From contig JBBIQK010000005.1 in NCBI GenBank assembly GCA_037442365.1, positions 31,575-95,574 on the forward strand: a stretch of DNA of 64,000 nt. Reading direction: 5' to 3'. Under the pieces are notes generated by a model that was given only the letters and a program-made list of their open reading frames with translations, was not told the origin of the DNA and searched no databases. Origin of the DNA: GBS-DC sp037442365 (GTDB taxonomy: Bacteria; Armatimonadota; Fimbriimonadia; Fimbriimonadales; GBS-DC). The translations under genes and the position numbers were made by a program. This document shows, in pieces, positions 1 to 8,916 of the stretch (the first letter of the stretch is position 1; every line of letters begins with the position of its first letter).

Positions 1-1
1 T

Positions 2-625
2 GGTCGTGAACTCAAGGTTCAGATGCACGACCGTAAGATTCACGAAGAATACCTTCGGCGGGTTCGCTGTGAAAATCAGGAGAATACGCTGAACCTTGAG
101 CGATTCAAGCAAATTTCACTTGCAAGGTCGCACCAATCCGCGATTACCGAAACCAGAACAGAGCACGCGCTGGAGTCGCGGGGGAATTTTCCGAAACCGC
201 TTTTCAGAATCGTGAATAATCTTGGCGGACACTACTACCTGACGGCAGACGAGGTGGAGTTTATTGACGAAAGTGAGGTAGTTATCCGAGAGAATAAGAA
301 TACGACCAGAGCTATTTTACCCTCGATGCCTGACATCAAAGACGGATTATTCAAGTTGTTGCTCTATTCCCAGCTCAGCGAGCTGCGACATGGCGATCAG
401 CAACTTCGTTTCAGGGCGCAGCTGTGCCTTTCTGGAAGATTTCAGGGTGAGCTGCAACTGCCGGCAGAGTCTGGGGCGATTGAGCGTTTTCTGCAACAGT
501 TCAAAAGTCGCGGCAGCTCGTTGCAGCAACGACTTCACTGGCTAAATCGTGAGCTGAAATTGCTTGGAATCGAGGGCATTCTCAAGCCAGCCAGAACCGT
601 AGGCGGCGACGGAGGCGAGTCATGA
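2..625 (+). CDS. Unidentified protein, 5'-truncated by the window edge
   Basis: The frame is open from the first bases of the window, so the start probably lies outside; the first internal ATG is at 23 and gives 200 residues. No known motif was recognised. The C-terminal half is helical and basic (for example FKLLLYSQLSEL). Its stop TGA overlaps the ATG of the adenine methyltransferase (ATGA, 622-625), so the two are translationally coupled. Base composition is clearly less GC-rich than the housekeeping genes that follow, which suggests acquired DNA. A restriction enzyme or other partner of the methylase is the natural guess from position, but nothing in the protein itself proves it. Confidence 0.6.
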   Translation, partial: GRELKVQMHDRKIHEEYLRRVRCENQENTLNLERFKQISLARSHQSAITETRTEHALESRGNFPKPLFRIVNNLGGHYYLTADEVEFIDESEVVIRENKNTTRAILPSMPDIKDGLFKLLLYSQLSELRHGDQQLRFRAQLCLSGRFQGELQLPAESGAIERFLQQFKSRGSSLQQRLHWLNRELKLLGIEGILKPARTVGGDGGES

Positions 626-1545
626 TCAAAAGTCCCCTGCGTTTTCCAGGAGGCAAGTCGCGCGCCATTGCGCAAATGTTGCCTCTGATACCGGAATTTG
701 AGGAGTATCGTGAGCCGATGGTGGGCGGTGGATCGCTCTTTCTGACGCTCAGGCAAAAATACCCCCATCGGCGCTACTGGATTAATGACATTAACTACGA
801 ACTTTACTGCTTTTGGAAAATCGCTCAGGAGGACGCAGATGCACTGGCAAACGCTGTGCATCGCGTGCGAGAGGAAACCGCGGATGGACGCATACTTTTT
901 TATCGTTTGCTGGAGAATTACGGACATGGAAGCGAGTTCGAGCGCGCGGTGCGTTTTTTTGTGTTGAACCGAATCACTTTTTCGGGCACTGTGGATTCTG
1001 GAGGATATTCCGAGCAAGCATTCCGAGCGCGGTTCACACCGTCGTCGATTGAACGCATACGCCCTCTGGGGCGTCTCCTACGAGGCGTGCAAATTACCTG
1101 TCAAGATTACGAACCTGTGGTTCAGGCGACTGGCGAAAGCGTGTTCATCTACCTCGATCCTCCGTATTACTCTGCAGCGGAGTCGCGGCTCTATGGCAAG
1201 CGCGGAGAGCTGCATCTGCAGTTCAATCACCAGCGTCTGCGCACTATTCTGCGTCAGATTCCTCACAAATGGCTACTCACCTACGACGACTGTTCCTACA
1301 TTCGGAATCTTTATGGCGACTGCACAATCTTACAGTGGACGCTGCAATATGGGATGAATAATTACAAGCAGGCTCGCGCCCTTCCGGGCAGGGAACTATT
1401 CATCGCGAACTATCTGGGAAGCCAGTCTCTTAACCAGCTGATATTGACTCTTGAAAGAGGCAGCGTGCAGTATGCGGTTGTAAGTGAACAACCCGTGCCT
1501 GATTCAGAGCAGCGTCCAGCAGAAGAGCATCCAGCGAAAGCGTAG
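622..1545 (+). CDS. D12-class (Dam-like) DNA N6-adenine methyltransferase
   Basis: 307 residues. It should transfer a methyl group from S-adenosylmethionine to adenine in a short DNA site. Motif I is the FPGGKSRA stretch at residues 8-15 (SAM binding), and the catalytic motif IV is DPPY at 179-182. The order (FxGGK first, DPPY late) is that of the alpha-class Dam/DpnM group. ATG overlaps the stop of the upstream gene. The last 25 residues are a low-complexity acidic/proline tail. It is either half of a restriction-modification system with the upstream gene or an orphan regulatory methylase; the recognition site cannot be read from sequence. Confidence 0.9.
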   Translation: MIKSPLRFPGGKSRAIAQMLPLIPEFEEYREPMVGGGSLFLTLRQKYPHRRYWINDINYELYCFWKIAQEDADALANAVHRVREETADGRILFYRLLENYGHGSEFERAVRFFVLNRITFSGTVDSGGYSEQAFRARFTPSSIERIRPLGRLLRGVQITCQDYEPVVQATGESVFIYLDPPYYSAAESRLYGKRGELHLQFNHQRLRTILRQIPHKWLLTYDDCSYIRNLYGDCTILQWTLQYGMNNYKQARALPGRELFIANYLGSQSLNQLILTLERGSVQYAVVSEQPVPDSEQRPAEEHPAKA

Positions 1546-1575
1546 TCGGAAATGGCGGAGCACCGCGCCCAAGGG

Positions 1576-1581
1576 TATAAT
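1576..1581 (+). promoter_or_regulatory. -10 box (TATAAT) upstream of glmU
   Basis: GGTATAAT ends 24 nt before the glmU ATG at 1606, giving a short leader with no strong Shine-Dalgarno site. No convincing -35 was seen. Confidence 0.6.
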
Positions 1582-1605
1582 ACTCGCGCGGTCGGGAGTC
1601 TGCAC

Positions 1606-3006
1606 ATGGCGTCCACACCGGTAGCAATCGTGATGGCGGCGGGTAAGGGTACCCGCATGAAATCGGAGCGTCCCAAGGCGATTACACCGCTGCTGGGTCA
1701 ACCGCTTGCCAGTTATGTGTTGCGCGCGCTGGAGGCGGCGGGCGCCGCGCCCATCATCGTGGTGGTGGGACACGGCGCGGAAGAGGTGCAGCGCGCGCTC
1801 GGCGAACGCTACCTGTACGCCCTTCAGGCGGAGCAGCTCGGCACAGGGCACGCCGTGATGCAGGCGGTTCCCTACCTTCCCCCAGAGGCGACCCATGTGC
1901 TGATTGCCGCGGGCGACTCGCCGCTTATCACCCCCGATGTGTTCCATGCGTTGCTGGAGACTGCCCAGCAGACGGACGCCGCGTGCGTGCTGGCGACCGC
2001 CGTGCTGGACGACCCCACGGGCTACGGGCGTATCCTGCGCGCCCCAACAGGCGATGTGATGGGCATCGTGGAAGAGAAGGACGCCACGCCCGACCAGAAA
2101 GCGATTCGCGAGGTCTGCACCTCGTTTTACTGTTTTCGCACGGACGCGCTCCGCGACGCCCTGCCCCGCCTGAGCAACCAGAACGCGCAGGGCGAATATT
2201 ATCTGACCGACACGATTGGCGTGCTGACGGCGATGGGCGCGCGCGTGGTCGCGTGGCAGTCGCCTGACCCGACCCTGCTGCTGGGCGTCAACACGCGCTG
2301 GGAACTCGCGCAGGTCGGACACGCGCTGCGGATGCGCCTGCTACGCCAGCTCTGCATGGAAGGCGTCACGATTGTAGACCCTGCCAGCACCTACATCGAG
2401 CCGACTGTGCGCATCGGACGCGACACGGTCATCGAGCCGAACACGCACCTGCGCGGCGAGACCGTCGTCGGCGAGAACTGCACGCTGGGACCCGACCTGT
2501 ACCTGCAGGACTGCACGGTGGGCGACGGCTGCCATCTCTTTCGATCGCATATCGTGGGGGCGCGGCTCGACTCGCAGGTCTCGGTGGGACCGTTCGCACA
2601 CATTCGTCCCGGCACTGTGCTGCATACGGGCGTTCGGGTGGGCGATTTCGTGGAAATTAAAAATGTGGAAGTCGGCGAGGGCACGAAAGTGCTGCACCTG
2701 ACCTACCTGGGCGACGCGACAATCGGCAAGCACACCAACATCGGCGCGGGCACGATTACCTGCAACTACGACGGCGAGCGCAAACACCGCACGGTGATTG
2801 GCGACGGCGTGTTCGTCGGGTCGCACGCGACTCTGGTGGCGCCCCTGACAATTGGCGACGGCGCGTATATCGCCGCAGGCAGCCCCATCACCGACGATGT
2901 GCCCCCCGAATCGCTGGCAATCGCCCGCAGTTATCAAACGGTTAAGGCAGGATGGGTGCGCAAACGGCGCGAATCTAAACAAGGCGCGGGAGGCAACGAA
3001 CAATGA
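1606..3006 (+). CDS. glmU: Bifunctional UDP-GlcNAc pyrophosphorylase / glucosamine-1-phosphate N-acetyltransferase GlmU
   Basis: 466 residues, normal family length. The N-terminal half has the nucleotidyltransferase signature MAAGKGTRM near residue 9; the C-terminal half is a left-handed beta-helix of hexapeptide repeats that includes the NIGAGTITCNYDG acetyltransferase signature. It acetylates glucosamine-1-phosphate and then couples it to UTP to make UDP-GlcNAc for peptidoglycan and other glycans. The open frame extends further upstream, but the ATG at 1606 is chosen because it begins the conserved MASTPVAIVMAAGKG stretch and follows a TATAAT box. Its stop overlaps the prs start by 4 nt, so the two form an operon, the glmU-prs pair common in bacteria. 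Confidence 0.97.
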   Translation: MASTPVAIVMAAGKGTRMKSERPKAITPLLGQPLASYVLRALEAAGAAPIIVVVGHGAEEVQRALGERYLYALQAEQLGTGHAVMQAVPYLPPEATHVLIAAGDSPLITPDVFHALLETAQQTDAACVLATAVLDDPTGYGRILRAPTGDVMGIVEEKDATPDQKAIREVCTSFYCFRTDALRDALPRLSNQNAQGEYYLTDTIGVLTAMGARVVAWQSPDPTLLLGVNTRWELAQVGHALRMRLLRQLCMEGVTIVDPASTYIEPTVRIGRDTVIEPNTHLRGETVVGENCTLGPDLYLQDCTVGDGCHLFRSHIVGARLDSQVSVGPFAHIRPGTVLHTGVRVGDFVEIKNVEVGEGTKVLHLTYLGDATIGKHTNIGAGTITCNYDGERKHRTVIGDGVFVGSHATLVAPLTIGDGAYIAAGSPITDDVPPESLAIARSYQTVKAGWVRKRRESKQGAGGNEQ

Positions 3007-3962
3007 ATAACGGGCAGGAGATTCTATTGTTTGGCGGCAACGCCAACCCCGAGCTGGCAGAGAGGATTGCAAGCTATTTAGGGCGACCGCTGGGGCAGAT
3101 GATTTGCACGCGCTTTGCGGACGGCGAGGTGCGCGTGCAGGTGCTGGAGAGCGCGCGCGGGATGGATGTGTTCGTCGTGCAGTCCACCTGCGCCCCCGTG
3201 AATGACAACCTGATGGAGTTGCTTGTGCTACTGGACGCCTTCCGACGGGCGTCGGCGCGGCGCATCACCGCCGTCATCCCCTACTACGGCTATGCGCGAC
3301 AGGATAAGAAAATCAAGCCGCGCGAACCCATCACGGCGCGCTTGGTGGCAGACCTGATTACCGAAGCGGGCGCGACGCGCGTGATTGCCGTCGACCTGCA
3401 CGCCGAGCAGATTCAGGGCTTTTTCGACATCCCCGTGGATCACCTGTACGCGGGACCGATTATCGCCGAATACCTGATGGCGCAGGGCTACCATGAGCAG
3501 AACATCGTGGTCGTTTCGCCCGATGTGGCGGGCGTGCCGCGCGCCCGCTCGCTGGCGGAAGCGCTCGACGCGCCGATCGCCATCATCGCCAAGCGACGCC
3601 CCGAACCCAACAAGGTCGAGGTGATGGAAATCATCGGCGATGTGGAGGGGCGCATCGCGATTATGATTGACGATATGATCGACACGGGCGGCTCGGTCGT
3701 GCAGGGCGCGGAGGCGCTGCTCAAACGCGGCGCGGTGAGCGTGATTGCGGCGTGTACGCACCCCGTCTTTTCGGGCAGCGCGCCGCAGCGACTCGCCGAA
3801 TCGCCCATCGAGAAGGTCATCTGCACGGACACCATCCCTGTGCCGCCGCACAAGCAGTTCGACAAACTCGTGCGCCTGTCGGTCGCACCCCTGCTCGGCG
3901 AGGCAATCAAGCGCATTCACCACGACGAGTCGGTCAGCGAACTGTTCCAGAACTATCGGTGA
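3003..3962 (+). CDS. prs: Ribose-phosphate pyrophosphokinase (PRPP synthetase)
   Basis: 319 residues. It makes PRPP from ribose-5-phosphate and ATP for purine, pyrimidine, His, Trp and NAD synthesis. Family features are the N-terminal LFGGNANPELAE stretch, the DLHAEQIQGFFDIP segment and the PRPP-binding loop MIDDMIDTGGS near residue 222. It overlaps glmU upstream (ATGA), and its own stop overlaps the GTG start of the next gene, so three genes are read as one tightly coupled unit. Confidence 0.97.
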   Translation: MNNGQEILLFGGNANPELAERIASYLGRPLGQMICTRFADGEVRVQVLESARGMDVFVVQSTCAPVNDNLMELLVLLDAFRRASARRITAVIPYYGYARQDKKIKPREPITARLVADLITEAGATRVIAVDLHAEQIQGFFDIPVDHLYAGPIIAEYLMAQGYHEQNIVVVSPDVAGVPRARSLAEALDAPIAIIAKRRPEPNKVEVMEIIGDVEGRIAIMIDDMIDTGGSVVQGAEALLKRGAVSVIAACTHPVFSGSAPQRLAESPIEKVICTDTIPVPPHKQFDKLVRLSVAPLLGEAIKRIHHDESVSELFQNYR

Positions 3963-4858
3963 AACACATCGTCTCGGTCAGTCTCGGCTCGTCGAAGCGG
4001 GACAAGCGCAGCGAGGTCGTGATTGCGGGAGAGCCGTTCCTGATTGAGCGCATCGGCACGGACGGCGACCTGCGCCGTTTTCAGCAGATGTTCGCGACGC
4101 TGGACGGTACCGTCGATGCGCTGGGCATTGGCGGCGCTGACCTCTATATCTGGGTGGGCAACCGCCGCTACACCTTCCGCTCGATTCAGCGATTGGTTTC
4201 CGTTGCGCGACAAACCCCTGTGGTGGACGGCAGCGGTCTCAAAAACACGCTGGAGCGTGAGGCGCTGCGCTGGGTGCAGGAGCGCCAGGTTGTAGACCTC
4301 TCGCGCAGCACGGTGTTGCTGGTCGCCGCCGTCGATCGGTTCGGCATGGCGCAGGAGCTGGCGCACCTCGCGCGGCGCGTGATTTACGGCGACCTCGTGT
4401 TCGCGGTCGGGTTGCCCCTCCCCATCCGCTCCTATCGCACGGTGGAGATTCTGGGCAGGTTGCTGCTGCCGATTATCACGCGCCTGCCGTTCCAGTGGTT
4501 CTACCCCACGGGCGAGAAGCAGGAGAAGCGCACGCCCCGCGCCGCGCGCCTGTTCGAGGAAGCCGATATGATTGCGGGCGACTGGCACTACATCCGCCGC
4601 TATATGCCCGACCGCATCCCTGGCAAGACCGTCCTCACGAACACGGTGCGTCGGGCGGATATTGAGTTCCTGCGCGAGGCGGGGGCGGCGCGTGTGATTA
4701 CCACCACGCCCGTGATTGAGGGCGAGAGCTTCGCCACGAATGTGATGGAGGGCGTGATTGTCGCGCTCACGGGACGCCGCCCCGAAACGCTGACGCCCGA
4801 CGACTACCGCGCCGCCCTGTGCCAGCTCGAATGGACGCCCAGCGTCATCGAGTTGTGA
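3959..4858 (+). CDS. Conserved protein of the 'quinate 5-dehydrogenase'-annotated family
   Basis: 299 residues from GTG 3959, which overlaps the prs stop (GTGA). The N-terminus VKHIVSVSLGSSKRDK and the later VVDGSGLKNTLE stretch match a family I recall from Firmicutes and deep-branching bacteria that databases often label quinate 5-dehydrogenase. I see no dehydrogenase fingerprint (no GxGxxG near the N-terminus), so that label should not be taken as a function. Placement after glmU-prs suggests a housekeeping role. An in-frame upstream ATG at 3752 would lie inside prs and is unlikely. Confidence 0.6.
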   Translation: MKHIVSVSLGSSKRDKRSEVVIAGEPFLIERIGTDGDLRRFQQMFATLDGTVDALGIGGADLYIWVGNRRYTFRSIQRLVSVARQTPVVDGSGLKNTLEREALRWVQERQVVDLSRSTVLLVAAVDRFGMAQELAHLARRVIYGDLVFAVGLPLPIRSYRTVEILGRLLLPIITRLPFQWFYPTGEKQEKRTPRAARLFEEADMIAGDWHYIRRYMPDRIPGKTVLTNTVRRADIEFLREAGAARVITTTPVIEGESFATNVMEGVIVALTGRRPETLTPDDYRAALCQLEWTPSVIEL

Positions 4859-4871
4859 GCCGCCTATCGGA

Positions 4872-4877
4872 TACAAT
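4872..4877 (+). promoter_or_regulatory. -10 box (TACAAT) placed for a leaderless start
   Basis: TACAAT ends 10 nt before the ATG at 4888. No ribosome binding site fits between them. Confidence 0.55.
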
Positions 4878-4887
4878 CCATGCCCGT

Positions 4888-6330
4888 ATGAGCGACCCTA
4901 CTCATGATTCGAAGCGACCGCTGGAGCTGGACGCCGACACGATGCGCCAGATGGGCTATCGGGTCATCGATCTGCTGGTAGACTACTGGCAGAGTCTGCC
5001 GAATCGTCCGATAGGCGCACGCGCCGACCGCGCAACGCTGGAGTCGCTTCTGACGGAGCCGACGCCCACTACCCCACAGCCCTTTGAGCAGTCGCTGGAC
5101 GAGTTTCTGCAGAAGGTGCTGCCCCACCTCATCAAAGTCGACCATCCGCGCTACTTCGCGTTTGTGCCTGCGCCGAACGAGTATGTCGGCGTGCTGGCGG
5201 ATGTGATTGCGGCGGGGATGCACATCTTCGTGGGCACATGGATGGTGGGCGCGGGCGCAACGCAGGTCGAGCGGGTGGTCATCCGCTGGCTGTGCGACTG
5301 GTTCGGGCTGCCTGAGACGGCGGGCGGGCTGTTTGTCAGCGGCGGCTCGGTCGCGAATCTGGTGTGTCTGGCGGCGGCGCGCCAGCGCTACCCCGATGCG
5401 CTCACACGCGGCAGGGTCTACTGCTCCGACCAGACCCACTCGTGCGTGGCGCGCGCATGGCGCATTCTGGGACTGCGCGAGGAGCAGATGTGCGTGCTGC
5501 CCGCCGATGAGAACTTCCAGATTCCGCTGGACGCACTGCAGGCGCAGATTCAGCGCGACCGCGCGGCGGGCTGGCTGCCGTTTTGTGTGGCAGCGAACGC
5601 GGGCACAACCAACACAGGCGCGGTAGACCCCCTGCACGCGCTTGCAGACCTATGCGCGCAGGAGGGGCTATGGCTGCACGCCGACGGCGCGTATGGCGCG
5701 GCGGCAATCCTCACGGAAGAGGGCAAGCAACGCCTGCAGGGCATCGAACGGCTCGACTCGCTGGCGGTAGACCCGCACAAGTGGCTCTATCAGCCGATGA
5801 TGGCAGGCTGCGCGATTGTGCGCGTGTTCGAACACCTGCGCGACGCCTTCCGTATCCTGCCGTCGTACCTGCAGGACAAGGAGCGCGGCGCGGTCGGCGT
5901 GGACATGTGCGACTACGGCGTCGAGCTGTCGCGCAACTTCCGCGCGTTCAAGGTGTGGCTCTCGCTCAAGACGCACGGGGTGGAGGCGTTCCGTCAGGCG
6001 ATGGAGCATAACCTGCATCTGGCGCAGGTTGCGGAGCAGGCGTTGCGCGCGCGTCCGCACTGGGCGATTGTCTCGCCCGCGACGATGGGCATCGTGGCGT
6101 TCCGCTACGCGCCGCCAGACTGGGATGCAGAGCGCGCCGATGCGTTGAACCGCGCGCTGGTGGACGCCATGATTGCCGACGGCTACGCGATGGTCAGCTC
6201 CACCGTACTGCGCGGGCGCGTCGCGCTACGGATGTGTACGCTCAGCTATCGCGCGACGGAGGACGATGTGCATGAGACGGTGCGCCGCCTCAGCGCGTTC
6301 GCCGAGCGCCTCACCCACGCGGCGAGATGA
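4888..6330 (+). CDS. PLP-dependent group II decarboxylase (aromatic-L-amino-acid decarboxylase type)
   Basis: 480 residues, the usual size for the tyrosine/tryptophan/DOPA decarboxylase group. The PLP lysine is in VDPHKWLYQP (Lys298), and the HADGAYG aspartate that contacts the pyridine nitrogen lies about 40 residues before it. It begins DADTMRQMGYRVIDLLVDYW, typical of the N-terminal helical segment of the group. The substrate cannot be decided: aromatic amino acids are most likely, and glutamate is not excluded. ATG 4888 follows a TACAAT box by 10 nt. The 3' end overlaps the end of the convergent jag gene by 20 bp. Confidence 0.88.
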   Translation: MSDPTHDSKRPLELDADTMRQMGYRVIDLLVDYWQSLPNRPIGARADRATLESLLTEPTPTTPQPFEQSLDEFLQKVLPHLIKVDHPRYFAFVPAPNEYVGVLADVIAAGMHIFVGTWMVGAGATQVERVVIRWLCDWFGLPETAGGLFVSGGSVANLVCLAAARQRYPDALTRGRVYCSDQTHSCVARAWRILGLREEQMCVLPADENFQIPLDALQAQIQRDRAAGWLPFCVAANAGTTNTGAVDPLHALADLCAQEGLWLHADGAYGAAAILTEEGKQRLQGIERLDSLAVDPHKWLYQPMMAGCAIVRVFEHLRDAFRILPSYLQDKERGAVGVDMCDYGVELSRNFRAFKVWLSLKTHGVEAFRQAMEHNLHLAQVAEQALRARPHWAIVSPATMGIVAFRYAPPDWDAERADALNRALVDAMIADGYAMVSSTVLRGRVALRMCTLSYRATEDDVHETVRRLSAFAERLTHAAR

Positions 6331-6940
6331 CCACATAGCGGTTCGGCTCCTCGCCCTCGCTGTAGGTCAACACTTCGGGGTCATCCTTGAGCGCCTGATG
6401 CACGATTCGCCGCTCGTGCGGGGGCATCGGGGGCAACACCGCCTCCTCACCGCGCGCTTTGACCTCGTTTGCGATTGCAATCACCTGATTGCGCAGGCGT
6501 TCCGTGCGTCGGCGTCGCCAGCCCGCGCCGTCAAGCGTCACGCGCACCTGCGGTTCTGTCACGCGTGGCACGATGTTGTTCAGCAGAAACTGCAGGCGAT
6601 CCAGCACCTCGCCGTTTTTGCCCACCAGCACATTCGCGTCGCGCCCCACCAGCTCCACTTCCACATAGCGTCCGTGCGAGCCGCGCAGCACCGCCTGCAC
6701 TTGCAGCGGCAGGCGGCGCACAAAATGGCTGATATAGTCCGCCACTTTGCGGGCGACCTGCGGGGTCACGACATACGGCGGCTCCTCTTCAATCAGCGTC
6801 GCACGCACGCGCGCAGGGCTTTCCTCCAGCACTTCGAACTCCACCTGCGCGTTGCGTCCCACGCCCAGCATCCCTAACGCCCTGCTCTTCGCCTCTTCCA
6901 GGGTGTTGCCCGTTGCTTCAACAGATGTCATCGTCTGCAT
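6311..6940 (-). CDS. jag: Jag/KhpB-type RNA-binding protein (Jag-N, KH, R3H)
   Basis: 209 residues. Domains in order are an N-terminal Jag domain (residues 1-50, VEATGNTLEEAKSRAL), a KH domain around 70-150 with VGRDANVLVGKNGEVLDRLQ as the GxxG loop, and a C-terminal R3H domain (PMPPHERRIVHQAL). The family binds RNA and influences cell elongation and envelope synthesis. It is the last gene of the rpmH-rnpA-yidD-yidC-jag cluster, 12 bp after yidC, in the usual order. Confidence 0.93.
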   Translation of the reverse strand: MQTMTSVEATGNTLEEAKSRALGMLGVGRNAQVEFEVLEESPARVRATLIEEEPPYVVTPQVARKVADYISHFVRRLPLQVQAVLRGSHGRYVEVELVGRDANVLVGKNGEVLDRLQFLLNNIVPRVTEPQVRVTLDGAGWRRRRTERLRNQVIAIANEVKARGEEAVLPPMPPHERRIVHQALKDDPEVLTYSEGEEPNRYVVISPRG

Positions 6941-6952
6941 TGCCCTCCTTCT

Positions 6953-8128
6953 CTATTTGCGCTTCGAGCGTTTCTTCGGCGGCTGGTACCCACCGCTCGG
7001 CTTAGGTTTCTCTGCCGCGCCGTTGCGTCCTTCCTGCGCCTCGTCCACAGCGACTAACTCAGGCGCAGGCGTGCGCATATATAGCTTGTAATGTACGGTA
7101 TAGAACACGTTCGTCAACAGCCAGTACAGGATAAACGCCGCGGGGAAACGGAACTGCCACGAGAAGACCATCAGCATCAGCGTCGTGAAGACCGCCATCG
7201 TCTTCTGCATTTGCGCCTGCGACGGGTCGGTGATGGTCAGGCGGCTGGTGATATACATACTCAGCGCGTAAATCAGCACCAGCGGCGCGTCGAACTGCCC
7301 CAGATGCGCGCCCACCATGCCTGGAAACCGCGCCGCCATATCAGGGTTGACCCACAGGAAGTGCCCGTCCCGAAACTGCACCTGATACACCAGAAAGGCG
7401 TTATACACCAGAATCAGGAACGGGATGGGCAGCAGCGCGTACAGACAGCCGCTCATGGGGTTCACGCCGTACTTTTTGTAGAGCGCCATCTGCCGCTGCA
7501 TCAGCTCCTGCCCCGAATATTTCTGCTGCAGTTCGAGCAGTCGGGGCTGGAGCTGGAGCATCTTGCGCATGCTGGCGAACTGGCGATTGACCAGCGGCAC
7601 CTGAATCAGGCGCACGACCGCCGCGATGAACAGGATTCCCAGAATGAACCGCGCGTCGCCTGCGAACCCGAACAGGCGCATCACGGCGTCCAGCGCCTGA
7701 TAGCTGGGCAGCTGGCGGTTCTCCTGGTCAATCTGCACCGAGACTTTGTCCAGCAGGGGGCGTCCCTGCTCCTGATAGACCTTCGTGTTGGGGTACAGCT
7801 CCTCCAGCTGGCGCAGGCGATTGAACGCTTCGCGGGCGTCCTGTTTGTCTTCGTAGAAGATTTTCGCCTCGAGCAGGATGCCCAGTGCGCCGAACTCCGC
7901 GCCGCGATAGCGCGTCGCCAGCTCCTGTGCGCGGCGGGTCGCCTCCACATAATCTTTTTCCGCGCGCAGTTTCTCGATTTCGCGTACAATCTCGTCGGGC
8001 GGCTTGTCGCTGACGGGCGGGCGCGAGAAGTAGCTCCAGCCCATCAGCACCAGCAGCCAGATAATCATCGAGATAACCAGCGTCTGGGTGAAGAGTTTTC
8101 TCTGATCAATAGGTTCCTGTTGCGCCAT
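6953..8128 (-). CDS. yidC: Membrane protein insertase YidC/Oxa1 family
   Basis: 391 residues. It inserts proteins into the cytoplasmic membrane, alone or with SecYEG. There is one N-terminal membrane segment (LVISMIIWLLVLMGW), then about 120 residues of soluble helical region (extended and TPR-like rather than the large beta domain of proteobacteria), then the conserved Oxa1 core of five membrane segments from about residue 150, with NRQFASMRKMLQLQPRL and GVNPMSGCLYALLPIP. The tail is lysine/arginine-rich, as expected for ribosome contact. The start overlaps the yidD end by 23 bp. Confidence 0.95.
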   Translation of the reverse strand: MAQQEPIDQRKLFTQTLVISMIIWLLVLMGWSYFSRPPVSDKPPDEIVREIEKLRAEKDYVEATRRAQELATRYRGAEFGALGILLEAKIFYEDKQDAREAFNRLRQLEELYPNTKVYQEQGRPLLDKVSVQIDQENRQLPSYQALDAVMRLFGFAGDARFILGILFIAAVVRLIQVPLVNRQFASMRKMLQLQPRLLELQQKYSGQELMQRQMALYKKYGVNPMSGCLYALLPIPFLILVYNAFLVYQVQFRDGHFLWVNPDMAARFPGMVGAHLGQFDAPLVLIYALSMYITSRLTITDPSQAQMQKTMAVFTTLMLMVFSWQFRFPAAFILYWLLTNVFYTVHYKLYMRTPAPELVAVDEAQEGRNGAAEKPKPSGGYQPPKKRSKRK

Positions 8129-8369
8129 GATGATTGCCTCGTGTTGTCAAATCGTCGGGCACGGGGTCATAGCCGCCCTGCGCGAAGGGATGGCAGCGCA
8201 GGATGCGTTTCAGCCCCAGCCACAGTCCCCGCAGCGCCCCATACCGTTGAACGGCTTCCAGCGTATACTGGGAGCAGGTCGGATAGTAGCGGCAGGATGG
8301 GGGCGTCAGGCGCGAGATGCGCTGGTACATTCGAATCGCCGCCACAAGCAGTCGCGCGGGCAGGCTCAT
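8106..8369 (-). CDS. yidD: Membrane protein insertion efficiency factor YidD
   Basis: 87 residues from ATG 8369, which has a GGAGG site and overlaps the rnpA stop (ATGA); a longer frame upstream lies inside rnpA. It carries the three-cysteine YidD signature SCRYYPTCSQYTLEA and the ending HPFAQGGYDPVP. It is a small amphipathic membrane-associated protein that helps YidC-dependent insertion. Confidence 0.93.
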   Translation of the reverse strand: MSLPARLLVAAIRMYQRISRLTPPSCRYYPTCSQYTLEAVQRYGALRGLWLGLKRILRCHPFAQGGYDPVPDDLTTRGNHHGATGTY

Positions 8370-8704
8370 TGCACGCCTCCTTGCTGGAGCGCCTGCTGGA
8401 GCTGCGCGCGTAGCGCGTCCAGCGGCGCGGTCGCTGCAGGCGGTCGGGCGACGCACACGAGATCATAGCCGTGCGGGAGTTGTTCCCAGAGTTCACGCGC
8501 CGCCGCGCGCAGCCGCCGCTTGACGCGGTTCCGCGCCACATGTGTGCCCAGCCGACGCCCGACCACGAAGCCCATGCGTGTCGGCGCATCGTCCCCGCGC
8601 TGATAGACATACATCGTAAACGATTCCATACGCACCCGTCGCCCCTGCTGATAGACCCGCTCGAAATCGCGTGTGTTGCGCAATCGCCCTGCGCGCGGCA
8701 GCAT
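8366..8704 (-). CDS. rnpA: Ribonuclease P protein component
   Basis: 112 residues. This is the protein cofactor of the RNase P ribozyme that cuts tRNA 5' leaders. The family RNR motif is in HVARNRVKRRLRAAARE at about residues 56-72, and the LRNTRDFERVYQQGRR start is typical. It lies 1 bp after rpmH and overlaps yidD by 4 bp. Confidence 0.95.
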   Translation of the reverse strand: MLPRAGRLRNTRDFERVYQQGRRVRMESFTMYVYQRGDDAPTRMGFVVGRRLGTHVARNRVKRRLRAAARELWEQLPHGYDLVCVARPPAATAPLDALRAQLQQALQQGGVQ

Positions 8705-8705
8705 C

Positions 8706-8843
8706 TTACTCGACGGTCAGTCGCCAGCGCCCCTTCAGCCGACGCCGCTTCAACACATTCCGCCCGTCCTTGGTGCGCATCCGACGGCGGAACCCATGCA
8801 CCTTGTGCCGATGACGATTATTGGGTTGATAGGTTCGCTTCAT
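8706..8843 (-). CDS. rpmH: 50S ribosomal protein L34
   Basis: 45 residues, very basic, with the standard MKRTYQPNNRHRHKVHGFR start and RRLKGRW near the end. ATG 8843 has a GGAGGA site 8 nt upstream; a longer open frame upstream is not the gene. It is the first gene of the cluster. The dnaA gene that is often found next to rpmH is absent here; the next gene upstream is an unrelated secreted protein. Confidence 0.97.
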   Translation of the reverse strand: MKRTYQPNNRHRHKVHGFRRRMRTKDGRNVLKRRRLKGRWRLTVE

Positions 8844-8916
8844 CGTGTTTTCCTCCAGCGGCGTAGATTGTACCCGATTGCGCGCGAAAACGCCGACAGC
8901 GCTGCTGGAAGCGTCT

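Noticed and set aside
3745..4047. Long overlapping frames inside prs, the decarboxylase and other GC-rich genes
   Set aside because: High GC keeps alternative frames open; none has start signals or recognisable domains.
8844..8916. Replication origin between rpmH and the glycosidase-like gene
   Set aside because: Only 73 bp, no DnaA boxes or AT-rich unwinding element seen.
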